Counted from the stretch's first letter, positions 10,898 to 23,298 are shown. The stretch: 64,000 nucleotides of DNA from Panax quinquefolius (GCA_020205615.1 CM035170.1:59385322-59449321); one strand, 5' to 3'. The notes: a model not told the origin generated them from the letters alone. Made by a program: numbers and translations.

Positions 10898-13023
10898 TGT
10901 AACGATCTTGAATTTTATATGTAATTTAAAATATTTATTGAATTAAATAAATATTTTAGCTGATGTGTTTATTGTTAAATAAATATTTGATTGATTTATT
11001 TATTTATTAGGTAAAAAAATTATTCATGAGTTGTTTGTGAATTAACTTAATTAAGTATAATATATTAATTAAGTTGATATTTAGTAATTTTGTGGTTTGG
11101 AATTTTAATTTAATTAGTTAATTAAATTAAATGAGTGTTAAATAATTATTATGTTACATAATTGTAATATTCTAATTTAATTTAATAATTAAATTAGAGA
11201 GTTGATAATAATTTAATGAATTGTTATAATTTTGTTTTAATTTAATTTAGTAATTAAATTGGAGATTTACTAATTTAGTCAAGAAAATTATAATTTATAA
11301 TGAAAATTTTAATTTTGTAGCAATTGGACTATGTGGAATCTTGATTTAATAAGTTGTTGTTAGCTTTAATTTAATTTAATTTAAATATTAGAATTTAATT
11401 AAATAAAGTGTGGCAATTAAACTATATAGTAAATGAGTTGTTAAAATAAGTTAAAAAGAGATTTAATTTGGTTTTACCAAATAAGGCTTAAGACTTTTAA
11501 TCCCTATTTTAATTTAGTTTTGCCAAACAAGCCTTAGTGGCTTTTGAATTTAAAAAAATATAACTGGCATGTTATTAAGCTGATATTATATTATACGTCA
11601 ATTATATATTATATTTTCAGTTTTAGTTTACGTAGAGTTATATCACATATTACGTTAGTTTTCTAAGTCGGTTATTATAGAGATAATGACGAAAAAACAG
11701 AGAAAAAAGTGAGAACTTTAGAGAAATTGAGAGGAATTTGGAGGTTTTGAGAATTAAGAGAGGTTATCAGAGCTATTATCATCATCCAACAAAGCATAAT
11801 CAAGGATATAAGGTAGTAATTTAATTCTTTTTGTTCTTGGTTATCTGTGTTTTTGAGTTTTCATAAAAATTCTCTATAAATGAGTTTTGAGAATGATTAT
11901 TGAAAATATGGTGTTATATGTGTTAATGGATGTTCATAGCATGTTTTATATCATTTATTCATGGTTTAGAGTAATCAAATTCATAGAAATATGTTTATAA
12001 GTTAAGAAAACATATTATAGTGAGATTATAATGATGTATATATGATATGGCTTATTTTGGAATCAAAATTGATGTTCAATTCATGTTATAATGTGTAAAT
12101 TGATTTTTGATTGTGAAAATACATGAAGAAACAAAAACAATGTTATTTAAACGGATTGTTTTGGTTGAAAAACGAATTTACAGTGATTTGTTTAGCTAAG
12201 AATGTACAAATGGGAAGAAATAGCAAAAATAGTGAATTTAAGGGTTTTAATTTGGATGTTTATGTTGTTTATATGGTTAATATCATGTAAAAAACACTAG
12301 TTTGTGTTTCTGTGAAGTTTATGTAAATTATATATGTTAAATTTGTTTTTTAACCGAAGTTTATAGGCTAATTTGGCTTTGTTTTGTGTTCTTCGCGAGC
12401 ATTGTCTGCGTGATACTATGTCGAGGCGACGCAGCGCTTGTTCTGTGAAGAAACAAAGCGATGTAGTGCCACTTTCGATTACTGACAACAAGAACAGTAT
12501 TTGCAATGCATATTCTATGAGTAAACAGAGAGTTTGGCTTGCGCCGAGACCGAAAAATGCGGCCAATTTTCAAGTCTTTCTCTCAACATGTAATACTTTC
12601 TATAGTTCATTAAATAAAATACTGCATTTACCATCGCGTAAATTACCAAAAATAGCTATGTTAAAGTGTAAAATTTTTGAATGTTAATCTAATTGGATGT
12701 AATGATAATAAAAGTGTGTTAATCATGTTATGAGAGATTTCAACAAGTAAAGAATGGTTTCAAGTGGTTGATTAATATGTAAATATGAAGTTAAACCCGT
12801 TATCCATAAAGTGTGATAACTTGTTATGAATTATAAAGTTAAGATAAAAAGAAATGAACCAATTATGGTAATTGTATTGCAATTAATTGGTGTTGTGATA
12901 CTAAATGGTGTAGGATTATTTGGGAACATGAGTAGTAACTGTTTAGCTTGCGCACGAGTCAAGTTTTTGAATCCTACTCTTATATTAAAGAAGTTTCTTA
13001 CTTTACCTTGTTTATGATTCAGC
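10898..13023 (+). repeat. 5' LTR of Ty3/gypsy element (family 2), first part
   Basis: It begins TGTAACGATCTTG and is very AT-rich. It is cut at 13023 by the copia element at 13024-22278 and resumes at 22284, so the complete LTR is about 3.1 kb. Short open frames at 12297-12687 lie in this LTR and resemble no protein. A related 3' LTR end recurs at 37600-38211. Confidence 0.75.
13019..13023. other. Target site duplication TCAGC (left)
   Basis: TCAGC immediately precedes the copia LTR start (TGAAAG at 13024) and is repeated at 22279-22283 immediately after the 3' LTR end (CCTAACA). A 5-bp duplication is standard for copia insertion and proves the element is a single intact insertion into the gypsy LTR. 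Confidence 0.9.
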
Positions 13024-14910
13024 TGAAAGTAATATGCACACAAGCCAATCATGTTTGATGATAAAGCATATACTTTGTAACAATCTTATTCATTTATTAA
13101 TAAAAAGTATTAATTTATTAAAGGCTTTTAATTATCTACATGATGTTGTTTTATAATATGTGATAAACCTATAGTTTTAAGCAATGCTTTTAGAATAATG
13201 ATGATGATCATTCTAATGAGATCTAAATTCTTAGAAAGCTTAAAACTAAAATAGTTCCCAATCATTGGATTACTAAATTGGGGATTAGTGAATCCGGATA
13301 GATTGGTACATACGTTGCTTGCTCATTGGATGAGGATGATTGATCTCATGATCATTTGTGTGGAGACACTAAAGCAAGTATGTAGGTGCTTATTAGAGAA
13401 TAAGTTCACTGAACGTGGCTCACTAAGGAATACCTAATGGAGTTTTACTTGCACTGTCGATAGGAATTCTCTGTAGTGATAGTAGTACAAGTGATCCTTG
13501 GACTTGAGATCATCATAGTATCTCTTGTATGATGAGTTATACTTTGACTTATTCCTTAAGACCCTTAGGGTATATCAAAGGGTATGCTTGGGTATAACAA
13601 GTTGTACATGGAGATAATATATGATCAATAAAGAATCTACCACTTCTAATAAAAAGAGAGAAACGTCTATGTGATTCGATAAATGACAACCCAAAGAGTC
13701 CTCCTTGGCGATGTAATGAAATTAGAAAGGAGTTTCTAATTTGCATTATTTGAGTTGTGCATTTAAGGATCGAAATACATATAATTAAATAAAATAAGAC
13801 TTGACAAAGAATTCCATGTCTTATATTTAATTGGGACATTGTATGGTGGAAGGATTGAATCATTGTATGGTAACTATTTACTCAAAAGTTCTTTAATGAT
13901 TAATGTTGAAATCTATATTATCTGGAAAGTCGTTGATCGCTAGGAGGCTTATCCCTATTGTAGAATAAATATTATTTATTTAAATAAATTAATTGTTAAA
14001 TTTATTTATTTAAATAAGATTAGAATTGTTCTAATTGATTTATTCACAACCTGTTTAATATGGAGAACCTAAAGGGTCACACCATAAAAGGAAGAATAAT
14101 TATTTAAGAAGTTAATGGCATAATCATAATAATATATTTATGTATATTTAATTTAATCTATGGTGATATAATAAATTAAATAGCTTAATATTTATTATTT
14201 AATATTTTAGAAATATTAAATATAAATTAATATGAGGAGTCTTATTAATATTATTACAATTATTATTATTTTAATTTCTAAAAGAGTTTAGGAATTAATT
14301 TAATATAAGTACTCTCATTTATTCCTAATTAGATTAGGAAGGAAAATTAGTTAAAGGAGTTTAATTAATTATCCCTAATAAGATTAGGGAGCTTAATTAA
14401 TTAAAAGAATTTAATTAATTAAATAAAACCCAATTCCTTAATTGTTAAGGTGGGTTGCCCACATCTATAAATAAGAGGAGTCTTATTATGGGTGAGGTGG
14501 TTGTTGACTTTTACAATATACGTAATAATTCCAATAGTTGGGAGAGTACGTTCTTTTCTATAGAGATAGAAAACTAGGGTTTGAGCCAAATACCCATCTT
14601 CTTGAATTTTTATTATTCCTTGGTGGATCACCTCTAGAGGCCATACACTTGGGTGGCTAACGTTGATCAAAGGAAGGAACCAAACCCGGTGGATTCAAGT
14701 TGAACGTGAAAAGGATTGGAGGTGAACTTGTACCTGAGGAAGCTCGATCTTCGAGGGTATGATTTTATTCTTTATCTTTTCGTTTAATTAATAATTGTGC
14801 ATAAAGGGTGATCCGGGTATATGGTTTGTAAATTTTTTAAACTCTGATTTTATCTCGCTTCCGCTTAAATTTGCAATTTGATTGCGTTCTTGAATATTAC
14901 AAACCTAACA
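13024..14910 (+). repeat. 5' LTR of copia element R (1887 bp)
   Basis: Runs from TGAAAG to CCTAACA. It is nearly identical by eye to the 3' LTR at 20393-22278, differing at only a few positions in the first 160. TATAAATA is at 14466-14473. Hairpins with 3-nt loops occur near the promoter, for example CCCTAAT-AAG-ATTAGGG. Other copies are 33501-35382 (solo), 55988-57412 (truncated) and 10400-10896 (reversed, old). The open frame 13549-13863 on the minus strand and its homologue at 20957-21205 are conserved only because the LTR is repeated. Confidence 0.9.
14466..14473 (+). promoter_or_regulatory. TATA box of R-family LTR
   Basis: TATAAATA followed by AGAGGAG. The same box is conserved at 21834-21841 in the 3' LTR and at 34939-34946 in the solo LTR. 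It is the likely promoter of the element. Confidence 0.6.
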
Positions 14911-14911
14911 G

Positions 14912-14924
14912 TGGCATCAGAGCC
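14912..14924 (+). other. Primer binding site of copia element R
   Basis: TGGCATCAGAGCC one base after the LTR end, complementary to initiator Met-tRNA apart from a T-to-C change (canonical TGGTATCAGAGCC). It marks the start of the internal region. Confidence 0.85.
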
Positions 14925-15161
14925 AAACCTTTATGCAAATTATTAATTATTTTAATTTAATATGTATATTGATATGTGTTTAGAACAATTTAATTGGGCT
15001 TAATTTTGTTGTATAAAATTTATTAAAAAATAAAAAAATAAAAAAATTCGGTAATCCTGAATTTTTTTTTTATTACCGAATATTGTAAACGTTTTTCTTT
15101 AATAAGAATCATATATATACATGATTCATGTATCAGCATCAAATTGCACTAAGTTAGTTAC

Positions 15162-15223
<62 letters not shown>

Positions 15224-17399
15224 TCATCTCTTGCTGATTTCCAGTACTATATATAAAAAAAAAAACATCATTATGTAGCTTCGGTAACAAGGATTTTACA
15301 TGTGCAAGGGAATATTTCACAAGGATTTTACATGTGCAAGGTAATATTTCACAAGGATTTTACAAGGATTTTGTCACGTGTTTCGAAAATTGGCCCAGGA
15401 TGATTATTATATATATTATATATATAATATATATTACCGTAATATTAATTATATATATATATAATAATTTTAATAAATTTATAATTAAAATAAATAATTT
15501 ATTTTAATCTTAAAATAAAAGTTTATTTTAATATTAAAATATAAAATTTATTTTAATTTTAAAATTAAATTTCATGCTAACTAATTAGAGTTGGAATTAG
15601 ATTCCATGATAACTAATTGGAGTTGAAATTGGATTCCATGTTTCCTTAAATAAAGGAGTTTATTTAGATATGATAAGATTTCATATTATTCAAAAGAAAA
15701 GAGTTTATTTGTGAATAGGAAAGAGAATCCTAGTTTCCTTAAATAAAGGAGTTTATTTAAATATGAAATAAGATTTCATATTATTCAAAATAAAGGAGTT
15801 TATTTGTGAATAGGAAAGAAAAAATCGTGTTTCCTTAAATAAAGGAGTTTATTTAAATATGAAATAAGATTTCATATTATTCAAAATAAAGGAGTTTATT
15901 TGTGAATAAGAAAGAGAATCCGTGTTTCCTTTAATAAAGGAGTTTATTTTTTTATATGGAATTGGATTCCATAATTAATTAAAATAAAGGAGTTTATTTT
16001 GATTAAAGATTTTGATTAAAATAAAATAGTTTATTTTATTCAAAATTGGATAAATTAAAATAAAATAGTTTTATTTTGATTTAAATTTGGATTAAAATAA
16101 AGGAAATTATTTTGATTCAAAAATAGATTTTATACTAACTAAATTTGCCCATTAAATGATATCAATATATATATTAAATGTTTATTATTCATGAGATGAA
16201 TGTTATTTATTAATGCATATGGTGATGTGTATGATAATAAATGGAATTGATTATGGACTATCAACCAATGCGATTGGATTTTATTTTAGTTGGATGCATG
16301 AATGTATGGGTTTTATTAAATGGGGTCTCACAGTACTTGCCTTCTCTAATTTTTTCTTAATGTAAATTCTATCTCCTCCTATGTACTTCCCTCGATCACG
16401 ATCAAGGTTTCTATTTATTTTAAAATAGTTATGTAATAGGAATAGTTAGAATTAATTTTTGAAGAATTAGAGATCAAGGAGCAAGGAGCACTTGAAGACC
16501 CGCTTGTAATGGAGCCCTAAGGTTTAAATGTAATAGTTATATTTAAATATTATTTCTTGCACCCTTTGGGGAGTTGACCTTTTTGGTTCACTTGGTGGCT
16601 CTAGTGAACCAAACTAGAATAAAAGTCCATAATCAATCCGAGTAGAATATAGTATTCTATATGTGCATGCTTATACTATATATATTATATATTATGCAAA
16701 CATGCTTCATATGTTCATTAATATGACGCGTATTTTATATATATATGTGCATGCCGCTAAACAAGATGAGATAAATTAATAACAAACCCTCAAATTTTTA
16801 TATTAAGTCCTAAGCGCTCAAAGATATTTGGAATATCGAACATCGCTTTCTAGCATGATAAAATTAATAGAGTATTAAATATTTAATATGAGTTTGTTGT
16901 GTCACCACAAGGCAAGTATTAAGTATTTAAGATGTTAATTTATCACATTTGATGCTTTTAAAGAAAATTGAACAATATTGTTTTGTTGTGTCACCACAAG
17001 GATGATATTTTTCTTTTTGAATATATGGAGTGCTAGGTCGGACTTAACTTGGATAATTTTGATTCTGATGTGCCACCACTTGATCAAAATAATCTAAGAG
17101 GCAAAAGAAAAGGAGTTGCATAGTTGATGTAATTGACAAAAGTTGTCTACCTATTTATTTATATATAGTTTGTTGTGTCACCACAAGGCTATATACATTT
17201 GAAATGGGATCCTTATTCTCACTAGCAGATCTTTAATTAGATTTTGCCAACTATATATATTGAGGGTAATATAGTTTGAAGAAAATAGTGGGAGATACCA
17301 ATTTAAAACAAGACCTAATTTATTTTGGTAATTAATAAAAGAATGTATGTTAAAATGTTGTTAATTATTAAATTCATTTACGTAATTTTACAATGTCTA
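14925..17399 (+). repeat. Long non-coding leader of copia R with hairpin and tandem repeats
   Basis: About 2.5 kb between the PBS and gag with no coding similarity. It holds a TA dinucleotide tract (about 15164-15219), a roughly 33-bp tandem repeat (15287-15375, ACAAGGATTTTACATGTGCA units), a roughly 95-bp tandem repeat (15641-15955) and about ten copies of the hairpin AAATAAA-GGAG-TTTATTT or variants (15648-16077). Between these are ATGAAAT-AAG-ATTTCAT hairpins. An 11-bp perfect inverted repeat TTTGGTTCACT/AGTGAACCAAA lies at 16582-16613. Four larger hairpins at 16854-17195 share one core. The whole leader looks built for RNA structure. Confidence 0.75.
16854..17195 (+). repeat. Four hairpins with a conserved 20-nt core and variable arms
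   Basis: The core TTTGTTGTGTCACCACAAGG occurs exactly at 16893-16912, 16982-17001 and 17169-17188, with a diverged version at 17064-17082 (TGATGTGCCACCACTTG). The core itself folds (TTGTG/CACAA, loop TCAC). The flanking arms differ between copies yet are self-complementary: about 45-nt imperfect arms around the first, GATAATTTTGAT against ATCAAAATAATC around the third (11 of 12 paired), and TATATAG/CTATATA abutting the fourth. The second is weaker, with a bulge. Confidence 0.75.
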
Positions 17400-18195
17400 A
17401 AATTACTATCACCGCAAAGAATATTAGATGCTAAATTAACCGCAATCAATTAAACGGATTGGTTAAGGAATTTGAGAATAGTTCTCATAGTCGAAAAGCT
17501 ATCTTATGTCCTTAATACGCCTATCCTCGCAATGGTTGCGCATAATGCCTCCGAGGAAGAGATTGCTACTTTTAGAAAGTGGCAAGATGATGCACAGATT
17601 AGCTCAATACATCATGCTCACATCCATGAGTAACGAGCTTCACACAAGATGAAACTATGGATGCTCCTACTATATTCCCGCACATCAAGAAGTTGATGGT
17701 GAGGAAAGTAGGACCGATAGATATCGATATATCTAAGGAGCTCTTCCGATCTAGAATGACCGATGACACTACAAATCATGATAAAAGTCCTTAACATTAT
17801 CAATTTGATTGATCAATTAGGACAACGAGTTTTGTCATGGATGGAGAGTTGAGCCAAGATTTGATCTTGCACTCACTCCCGGACTCCTTTCACAATTGTT
17901 GTGAATTTTTCATATGAACAAGCTAGATATCAGCCTCGCTGATTTGCTTAACATATTGAAAAATGTTGAGAGTCACTTTCCAACCAAGAAAGATCAAGTC
18001 TTCTTGGTAGGGGCCAAAGGATCTTCCTAAAAGAAGAACGATTCAAAGAAGGTAAATAGAAAGGCATAAACAAAGGATAATAAGAACAAAACTGATACGG
18101 ATAGCAAAGGAGTTTGCTTCCACTGCTATAAGCCTGGACACTGGAAAGAAACTGCGAGAAGCATCTTGCAGAGGCTAACCAAAGAAGCTTAGTGA
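17400..18195 (+). pseudogene. Copia element R gag remnant with zinc knuckle
   Basis: Translation with many stops and shifts gives copia gag-like blocks (KFENSSHSRKAILCP near 17470; FVMDGELSQDLILHSLPDSF near 17840). The knuckle CFHCYKPGHWKETA is at 18115-18156, where the last Cys of CX2CX4HX4C is Ala. There is no open frame longer than a few tens of codons. It lies downstream of the structured leader and upstream of protease remnants. Non-coding in its present state. Confidence 0.7.
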
Positions 18196-20375
18196 AGTTT
18201 CTAGATTTAATACGCTTTTTGTTCATGATTGAAATAAATTTTTCTTTAAGTCAAGGTTCTACTTGGGTATTGGATACCGACTTTGGTTATCATAAATATA
18301 GATTTATGAAGGAACCAAGCAGAAGTAGAAAGCTAAACAAATATAAGTAATCCTATGTGTGGAAAATGAAGCAAAGGTTGCTGCATTAGCCATAGAACTT
18401 ATAGTTTAGCAATGCCTACGGAAAGCGAGTTATTAAGTCAATAAGTTGTTATTGTATTCCAGCCTCGTTGAAACATTATTTCCATTTTATTGTTGGACAA
18501 TAAAATTTTTGGTATTATAATTAAGAACAATTTTTGTTCTATTTATAATAATAATGTTTCGTATAAAACTGAAAGATTACTTAATGGATTTTGTATAATT
18601 GACTTACGTGAAAAATTATTTTGTAAATTGAACAAACTAGTATAAGAAAAGGAGATGATCATTCAAAGAGTTGAATGTGTGTATTTGTCTTTGAAATACA
18701 AGTATGAATTATTTGAAAGGTTCAAAGAATTCGTAAGTGAAACAAATTGGCAATGTATTAAGATTCTTTGATTAGATCAAGGAATAAATACTTTGTGCAA
18801 TAAGTTTCTAGATCATCTCAAATGGTTTTCTCATAATGGACACATCCCGACACGCAATAATTGATTGATGTACCTGAATGAAAAATCGTACCTTTGTTGG
18901 ACATGGTGCGGTCCATAATGATTTTACCGACATTCCAAAGATCCTTCCGGGGGTCATGCCCTAGAAATGGTCGCATATATTCTACGAAAAAGGTAATCTC
19001 TAAATCCGACCCCCAAGACTCCATAAAAGTTATGGACAGGGAGGATTCCTAATCTTAAGTATGTTAAGATAAGGGGTTGTCCAACTTATGTGAAAAAGGT
19101 TTCAAAGGATAAGCTTGGGACAAGATTTGACAAGTACAATTTGTGGTACATCCTAAAGTAAGTTTAGGGTATATGTTCTATAATCCTACTTAGCAAAAGG
19201 TGTTTGTTGCAAAACACGCTGCCTTCTAAGATAAAGGTGTTTATCATTGAAGGGGCTAGTGGGAGGATAATAGATCTTGAAGAGTTCAAGAACCACAAAA
19301 CACTATAAGTCAAATAAGAGGAACCTATAGATGTACTATTGTACCACAACCGAATCAGAAATCGAATAATACCAAGATACCTAGGAGGTATGGATTCATC
19401 ATAGATGATGATGATGAGGTACACATCATAGAAGATGATGATCCAGTTACATACGATGAGGTAAGAGTTCTAGTGTGTACAAAAGGGACAAAGGGGGCGC
19501 CATGTGACATTCCTAATATTATATGTTGATATACTACGGATAAGGAATGACATACTAATGCTACAATCAAGAATGATAAAGTTGTTCAACCATTCATCCA
19601 TGAATGGTTTGGGAAGAGTATCTTAATTGGGGATAAAATCTATATAGATAGATACAAAAGGATGCTCGACTTAACCCAAGGAACGTATATTCATTTGATG
19701 CTAAAGTCGTTTAGCATGGCAACCTCAAGAGATGTCTCATGTCGATGAGCTATGGAGTGTATCTCTCTTAATAGTCCCCACAGACTCCTGAAAAGAGAGG
19801 TCGCATGAGTGACTATCATGTATGCAATGAAATATACGAGACCGATGTTGATCGGTCATATTATGGAGAAGTTCACTATGAGTCGGTGAAAAACATCTTA
19901 AAGTGCTTAACCTAACTAAGGATGTGATCATATTCATGGTGGGTCTAAATTAAAACTAGAGGGCTTAACAGACTCAAGTTTTTCGAGATGCACTAAGATG
20001 ACGTAAAATCCACTTTAAGGTAAAGCGTTATCTTGAACAATGGTGCAAAGTTGAATTGAAAGGTTCCAAACAAAGAAAGAGTTCTTTGGTTTAGTGATAA
20101 AGACAAAGTATATAGCTATAAATGAAGCTGCAAGTTGATTGTTTGGATTAAAAGTTTATTACAGAATTAGGAATAGTTCCTAAGTCTCATCTTGGATTTA
20201 AACATGTGTTGTGGCACTTTCATTTGATTATTAGAATCATTGAAAGATGGGAAATCACTATAGAGATAGTGAACTCTCATGAACAACATTACATATCCAT
20301 TAACTAAAGCTTATCCAACAGCAGGATAATCGTCACTTAGAGAAAAAAAGTATAAGATACAATGGCGATTGGCTT
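18196..20375 (+). pseudogene. Copia element R pol remnants (protease to RNase H)
   Basis: Scattered blocks in copia order: protease start STWVLDTDFGYH (about 18257), then KEPSRSRKLNKYK; integrase pieces RFKEFVSETNWQCIKIL (about 18720) and GGHALEMVAYIL (about 18950); integrase C-terminal GCPTYVKKVSKDKLGTRFDKYN (about 19070); RT/RNase H pieces KRMLDLTQGTYIHLMLKSFS (about 19660), MYAMKYTRP and KLKLEGLTDSSF (about 19950); and the typical pol end GDWL. The catalytic core of RT is largely deleted. Tens of stops and several deletions contrast with the nearly identical LTRs. Confidence 0.75.
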
Positions 20376-20392
20376 TAGTGCAAGTGGGAGAT
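20376..20392 (+). other. Polypurine tract of copia element R
   Basis: The stretch CAAGTGGGAGAT immediately before the 3' LTR start (TGAAAG at 20393) is the standard copia polypurine tract and directly follows the degenerate end of pol. Confidence 0.75.
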
Positions 20393-22278
20393 TGAAAGTA
20401 ATATGCACACAAGCCAATCATGTTTGATGATAAAGCATATACTTTGTAACAATCTTATTCATTTATTAATAAAAAGTATTAATTTATTAAAGGCTTTTAA
20501 TTATCTACATGATGATGTTTTATAATATGTGATAAACCCATTGTTTTAAGCAATGCTTTTAGAATAATGATGATGATCATTCTAATGAGATCTAAATTCT
20601 TAGAAAGCTTAAAACAAAAATAGTTCCCAATCATTGGATTACTAAATTGGGGATTAGTGAATCTGGATAGATTGGTACATACGTTGTTTGCTCATTGGAT
20701 GAGGATGATTGATCTCATGATCATTTGTGTGGAGACACTAAAGCAAGTATGTAGGTGCTTATTAGAGAATAAGTTCATCGAACGTTGGCTCACTAAGGAA
20801 TACCTAATGGAGTTTTACTTGCCTCGTCAATAGGAATTCTCAGTAGTGATAGTAGTCAAGTGATCCTTGGACTTGAGATCATCATAGTATCTTGTGTATG
20901 ATGAGTTATACTTTGACTTATTCCTTAAGACCCTTAGGGTATATCAAAGGGTATGCTTAGGTATAACAAGTTGTACATGGAGATAATATATGATCAATAA
21001 AGAATCTACTACTTCTAATAAAAGAAGAGAATGTCCTATGTGATTCGATAAATGACAACCCAAAGAGTCCTTGGCGGCGTAATGAAATTAGAAAGGAGTT
21101 TCTAATTTGCATTATTTGAGTTGTGCGTTTAAGGATCGAAATACATATAATTAAATAAAATAAGACTTGACAAAGAATTCCATGTCTTATATTTAATTGG
21201 GACATCAGTATGGTGGAAGGATTGAATTAGACGGTAACTATTTACTCAAAGGTTCTTTAATGATTAATGTTGAAATCTATATTATCCGGAAAGTCGCTTG
21301 ATCGCTAGGGAGACTTATCCTTATCAGAGAATAAATATTATTTATTTAAATAAATTAATTATTTAATTTATTTATTTAAATAAGATTAGAATTGTTCTAA
21401 TTGATTTATTCATAACTTAGGTTTAATATGGAGAACCTAAAGGGTCACACCATAAAAGGAAGAATAATTATTTAAGAAGTTAATGGCATAATCGTAATAA
21501 TATAAGTATGTATATTTAATTTAATCTATGGTGATAGAATAAATTAAATAGCTTAATATTTATTATTTAATATTTTAGAAATATTAAATATAAATTAATA
21601 TGAGGAGTCTTATTAATATTATTACAATTATTATTATTTTAATTTCTAAAAGAGTTTAGGAATTAATTTAATATAAGTACTCTCATTTATTCCTAATTGG
21701 ATTAGGAAGAAAAATTAGTTAAAGGAGTTTAATTAATTATCCCTAATAAGATTAGGGAGCTTAATTAATTAAAAGAATTTAATTAATTAAATAAAACCCA
21801 ATTCCTTAATTGTGAAGGTGGGTTGCCCACATCTATAAATAAGAGGAGTCTTATTATGGGTGAGGTGGTTGTTGACTTTTACAATATACGTAATAATTCC
21901 AATAGTTGGGAGAGTACGTTATTTTCTATAGAGATAGAAAACTAGGGTTTGAGCCAAATACTCATCTTCTTGAATTTTTATTATTCCTTGGTGGATCACC
22001 TCTAGAGGCCATACACTTGGGTGGCTAACGTTGATCAAATGAAGGAACCAAACCCGGTGGATTCAAGTTGAACGCGAAAAGGATTGGAGGTGAACTTGTA
22101 CCTGAGGAAGCTCGATCTTCGAGGGTATGATTTTATTCTTTATCTTTTCGTTTAATTAATAATTGTGCATAAAGGGTGATCCGGGTATATGGTTTGTAAA
22201 TTTTTTAAACTCTGATTTTATCTCGCTTCCGCTTAATTTTGCAATTTGATTGCGTTCTTGAATATTACAAACCTAACA
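20393..22278 (+). repeat. 3' LTR of copia element R (1886 bp)
   Basis: TGAAAG to CCTAACA, partner of 13024-14910. TATAAATA is at 21834-21841. Followed by the TCAGC target duplication at 22279-22283. The high identity of the pair indicates insertion recent relative to the decay of the internal coding region. Confidence 0.9.
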
Positions 22279-22283
22279 TCAGC

Positions 22284-23283
22284 AAGTTTGATATCCTTAC
22301 TTGTTCAAACTCTTTAACTTTAATCGTTAATGAGCAAGTTTTCTAGTTCTTGTTTCTCATTATTCGAAACTTGAACTATTTTAGTCTTTGACTTTAAATG
22401 AGGCTTTTTAATTCTTTCAAAAGCATAACTCTATGTACATTGTTGTTTAATCATGAGTTATTATTGTTTAAACCTTGATTATAAATCATTTTTCAAACCT
22501 ATATTGCTACAGAATTGTTAAATAATTAGCGACCATTTGTTGATTCAACTAATCCTTAGTTGATGAACGTTTTGAACTCCAAATTACCTTTGAAGCTAAT
22601 CCAAACCAAAATTGCTTTGGTGCGGACTCGTAAGTTAAAGCTGAGATGAACAACCCTATTTAAGGGATTATTTACTCGAAAGCGTTAAGATGTTTGTTGA
22701 CAATACATGGTATGAAGGGTTTATCCCCTAAGTACGAGAAAGAAGGTCCACATAGTCTAACGACTATTAAAGGTTGAAGTAGAAATACCTACAACCTAGG
22801 ACATAGTTCATGGTCTTGTGACCGTCAGATGAATTCTAACTCCAGCTTTTGTGTATCAATAATAAAAAATGTTATTCAATTCAATTAAACTTATTCACTG
22901 CCAGTTATTATGTTATTTCAAGTGAGCATTTGTTTTGCTCACTCTTTCATATATATAACTATTGCAGCTAAAATTAAGAAGGTTGATGAGCCAACCACTA
23001 GCAAAGGAAAAGGTAAGATGAATAAGTGTTGAAGACTTGTTAATTTGTTATGGTTTATGTATTCAGACTTAAATTTTAATTATGTGATGTAATCAATTTA
23101 TCTGCATTTGATGATTGTATTAAGGTTAGACAACCTGGGATTTATTTGATTAAGTTATGTAACCATTTAATGGGAAGGTTTATTGCTTAAGTTTTAATTA
23201 ACTTGGGTAGTTAGAAATGAATGTTTAGACAGTGAACACAAAATCCTGTGGGAATGAAGTACCCGGATTTAGGAGGTGTCACA
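22284..23283 (+). repeat. 5' LTR of Ty3/gypsy element (family 2), second part
   Basis: Resumes the LTR interrupted at 13023 and ends ACCCGGATTTAGGAGGTGTCACA. It carries the hairpin GTGAGCA-N7-TGCTCAC at 22922-22942 followed by TGCAGCT, as in the fragment at 37600-38211. A primer binding site follows at 23287. Confidence 0.8.
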
Positions 23284-23286
23284 AGT

Positions 23287-23298
23287 TGGTATAAAAGC
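23287..23298 (+). other. Primer binding site of the family 2 gypsy element
   Basis: TGGTATAAAAGC three bases after the LTR end, an initiator Met-tRNA-type site with two differences from TGGTATCAGAGC. It shows this LTR is a 5' LTR whose internal region has been lost after about 23450. Confidence 0.65.

Noticed and set aside
12297..12687. Overlapping open frames on both strands in the family 2 LTR
   Set aside because: No recognisable motif. The region is LTR sequence with somewhat higher GC, so chance open frames are expected.
13549..13863. Minus-strand frame repeated at 20957-21205
   Set aside because: Similarity reflects the duplicated LTR. The frame is not kept in the solo LTR or the 55988 copy.
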